Under the pieces are notes generated by a model. That model searched no databases, was not told the DNA's origin, and saw only the letters and a program-made list of their open reading frames with translations. The position numbers and the translations under genes are program-made. Of a stretch of DNA of 64,000 bases, positions 63,168 through 64,000 are shown piece by piece (position 1 is the stretch's first letter; each line of letters starts with the position of its first letter). The DNA comes from CAVWDU01 sp963753815 (GTDB taxonomy: Bacteria; Pseudomonadota; Gammaproteobacteria; Pseudomonadales; Halieaceae): assembly GCA_963753815.1 (NCBI GenBank), contig CAVWDU010000004.1:1054001-1118000 (forward strand), given 5' to 3'.

Positions 63168-64000
63168 CTAACGCAGGCGACCGGCGATGCCCTGCACGAC
63201 CCCGGCCAGACCGTCTGTGCCCGCACTGGCTGCCGCCAGCTGCTCCAGCTCGCGCCCAAGGGCGGGGTCCGATTCACCCGCCGCCAATGACCGGCCGGCC
63301 CGCTCCAGGGCGTCATCCCACTGCTGCCTGCCCTGCGCATCCAGCACGCCCGCTCGCTGGCGCTGGTCCAGGTAGGCCAGCGCCACCACCGGCTCGGCCG
63401 GCCAGGTGACCGCGAACTGCTGTTGCGGATTGAATACCCCGCCCTGGTCTGCCAGCGCCGCGGCGGCGATCTCGTTTTCGCTGAGGTGTTCGCTGGGGAG
63501 CAGATTGAACACATCGAGGCCGCGGATGATCTCGGTGCCGTAGATTGCCCCGGCATAGTAATACGCAGACCAGTAACCGCCGACGACCAGCTCGTCGTCA
63601 AACACCGGCCCGCGATCGAAGATAGGCGATTTCCACCGGTTTGGCGGAGTCCGTGAAATCGATCACGCTGATACCGCCCTGGTACCAGGCCTGCACAAAG
63701 ATGTCCCGGCCGGGAACCGGCACGATGGAGCCATTGTGGGCGACACAGTTTTCGGTTTCCCCCTGGGGCGCGGGTATCTTGAAGTGGCTGCCGAATTCCA
63801 GCTTGCCGTCGACGATGTCATAGATGGCATTGGCGCCCCAGTCGATCGGGTCCCACGCCCGGCAACGCGGCCTGGAACGCCCCACCCCATTCGTCGGTGA
63901 ACAATACCTTGCTGCCATCGTTGTTGAAGGTCGCGGAGTGCCAGTAGGCGAAACCGGTATCGGTGACCACGTCTATCCGCGTCGGTGCCCGTGGGTCGGC
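63168..64000 (-). pseudogene. LVIVD-repeat protein, C-terminal part, two frame breaks, runs off window
   Basis: The translated pieces read as one protein: VVTDTGFAYWHSATFNNDG, GSKVLFTDEWGGAFQ, WDPIDWGANAIYDIVDGKL, NGSIVPVPGRDIFVQAWYQGG, then SVIDFTDSAKPVEIAY and DDELVVGGYWSAYYYAGAIYG. The ISVIDFTD and VIDxTD-type strings are LVIVD repeats, a propeller-like secreted family of unknown function. The frame changes near 63620 and 63870, each by one base. The C-terminal 100 residues are helical (LAYLDQRQRAGVLDAQGRQQ). The start lies outside the window. Confidence 0.75.

Noticed and set aside
1..64000. tRNA, rRNA or CRISPR array
   Set aside because: No conserved RNA segments or regularly spaced repeats with unique spacers were seen by eye; a covariance search would be needed to be certain for tRNAs.

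Overview
The window is GC-rich, densely coded bacterial chromosome. Inference: a marine-type gammaproteobacterium, possibly Halieaceae or a relative. The basis is the gene mix: Entner-Doudoroff genes, a PEP-CTERM-type TPR lipoprotein, a TonB receptor, a TPR-sulfotransferase, and acyl/PHA-type lipid genes. No rRNA, tRNA or CRISPR array was seen.

Left flank (1-8500): two overlapping GAPDH-family genes and KDPG aldolase on the minus strand. One GAPDH lacks the catalytic cysteine. Next come a prsT-like gene shattered by frame changes, an autotransporter-domain protein and a lipoprotein hydrolase with a tandem-repeat tail.

Centre (8600-34525, probably to 41230): a complete type VI secretion system. 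Minus-strand hcp-vgrG-hcp provides tube and spike. tssA, tssK, tssL, tssM, tagF, tagH, tssJ, tssB, tssC, a second tssC-like gene, tssE, tssF, tssG and tssH provide baseplate, membrane complex, sheath and recycling ATPase. A post-translational switch can be read from a PP2C phosphatase (pppA), a Ser/Thr kinase, the FHA protein TagH, TagF, and two threonines before proline/glycine motifs at the TssL N-terminus. Odd pieces inside the locus are a tail-anchored small protein, an uncharacterised minus-strand gene, and an IS200/REP-type transposase relative that has lost its HUH histidines. A duplicated 197-bp unit with large palindromes follows tssH. A minus-strand set then follows: P-type ATPase, kinase, caspase-fold lipoprotein.

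Surface-protease module (41479-45617): an outer-membrane barrel gene lies tail-to-tail with a secreted subtilisin-like protease, which is divergent from an ECF sigma/anti-sigma pair. The protease carries 49 consecutive four-residue repeats (about 196 residues), almost all starting with V, I or L and very acidic. This is the most unusual protein feature in the window.

Right flank (46301-64000): a lipid operon (WS/DGAT-like protein with a degenerate active site, PhaC-like hydrolase, acyl-CoA ligase), then an S9 peptidase and a PilZ-like protein. A MITE-like element, a DUF2855 protein, a Nudix hydrolase, an HAD dehalogenase and a small conserved protein follow. The end holds a TonB-dependent receptor with an amidase, a frameshifted TPR-sulfotransferase and a frameshifted LVIVD-repeat protein cut by the window edge. 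Frame breaks cluster at 3290-6100 and 62130-63880 while the roughly 55 kb between is clean, so local sequence error must be excluded before calling these pseudogenes.
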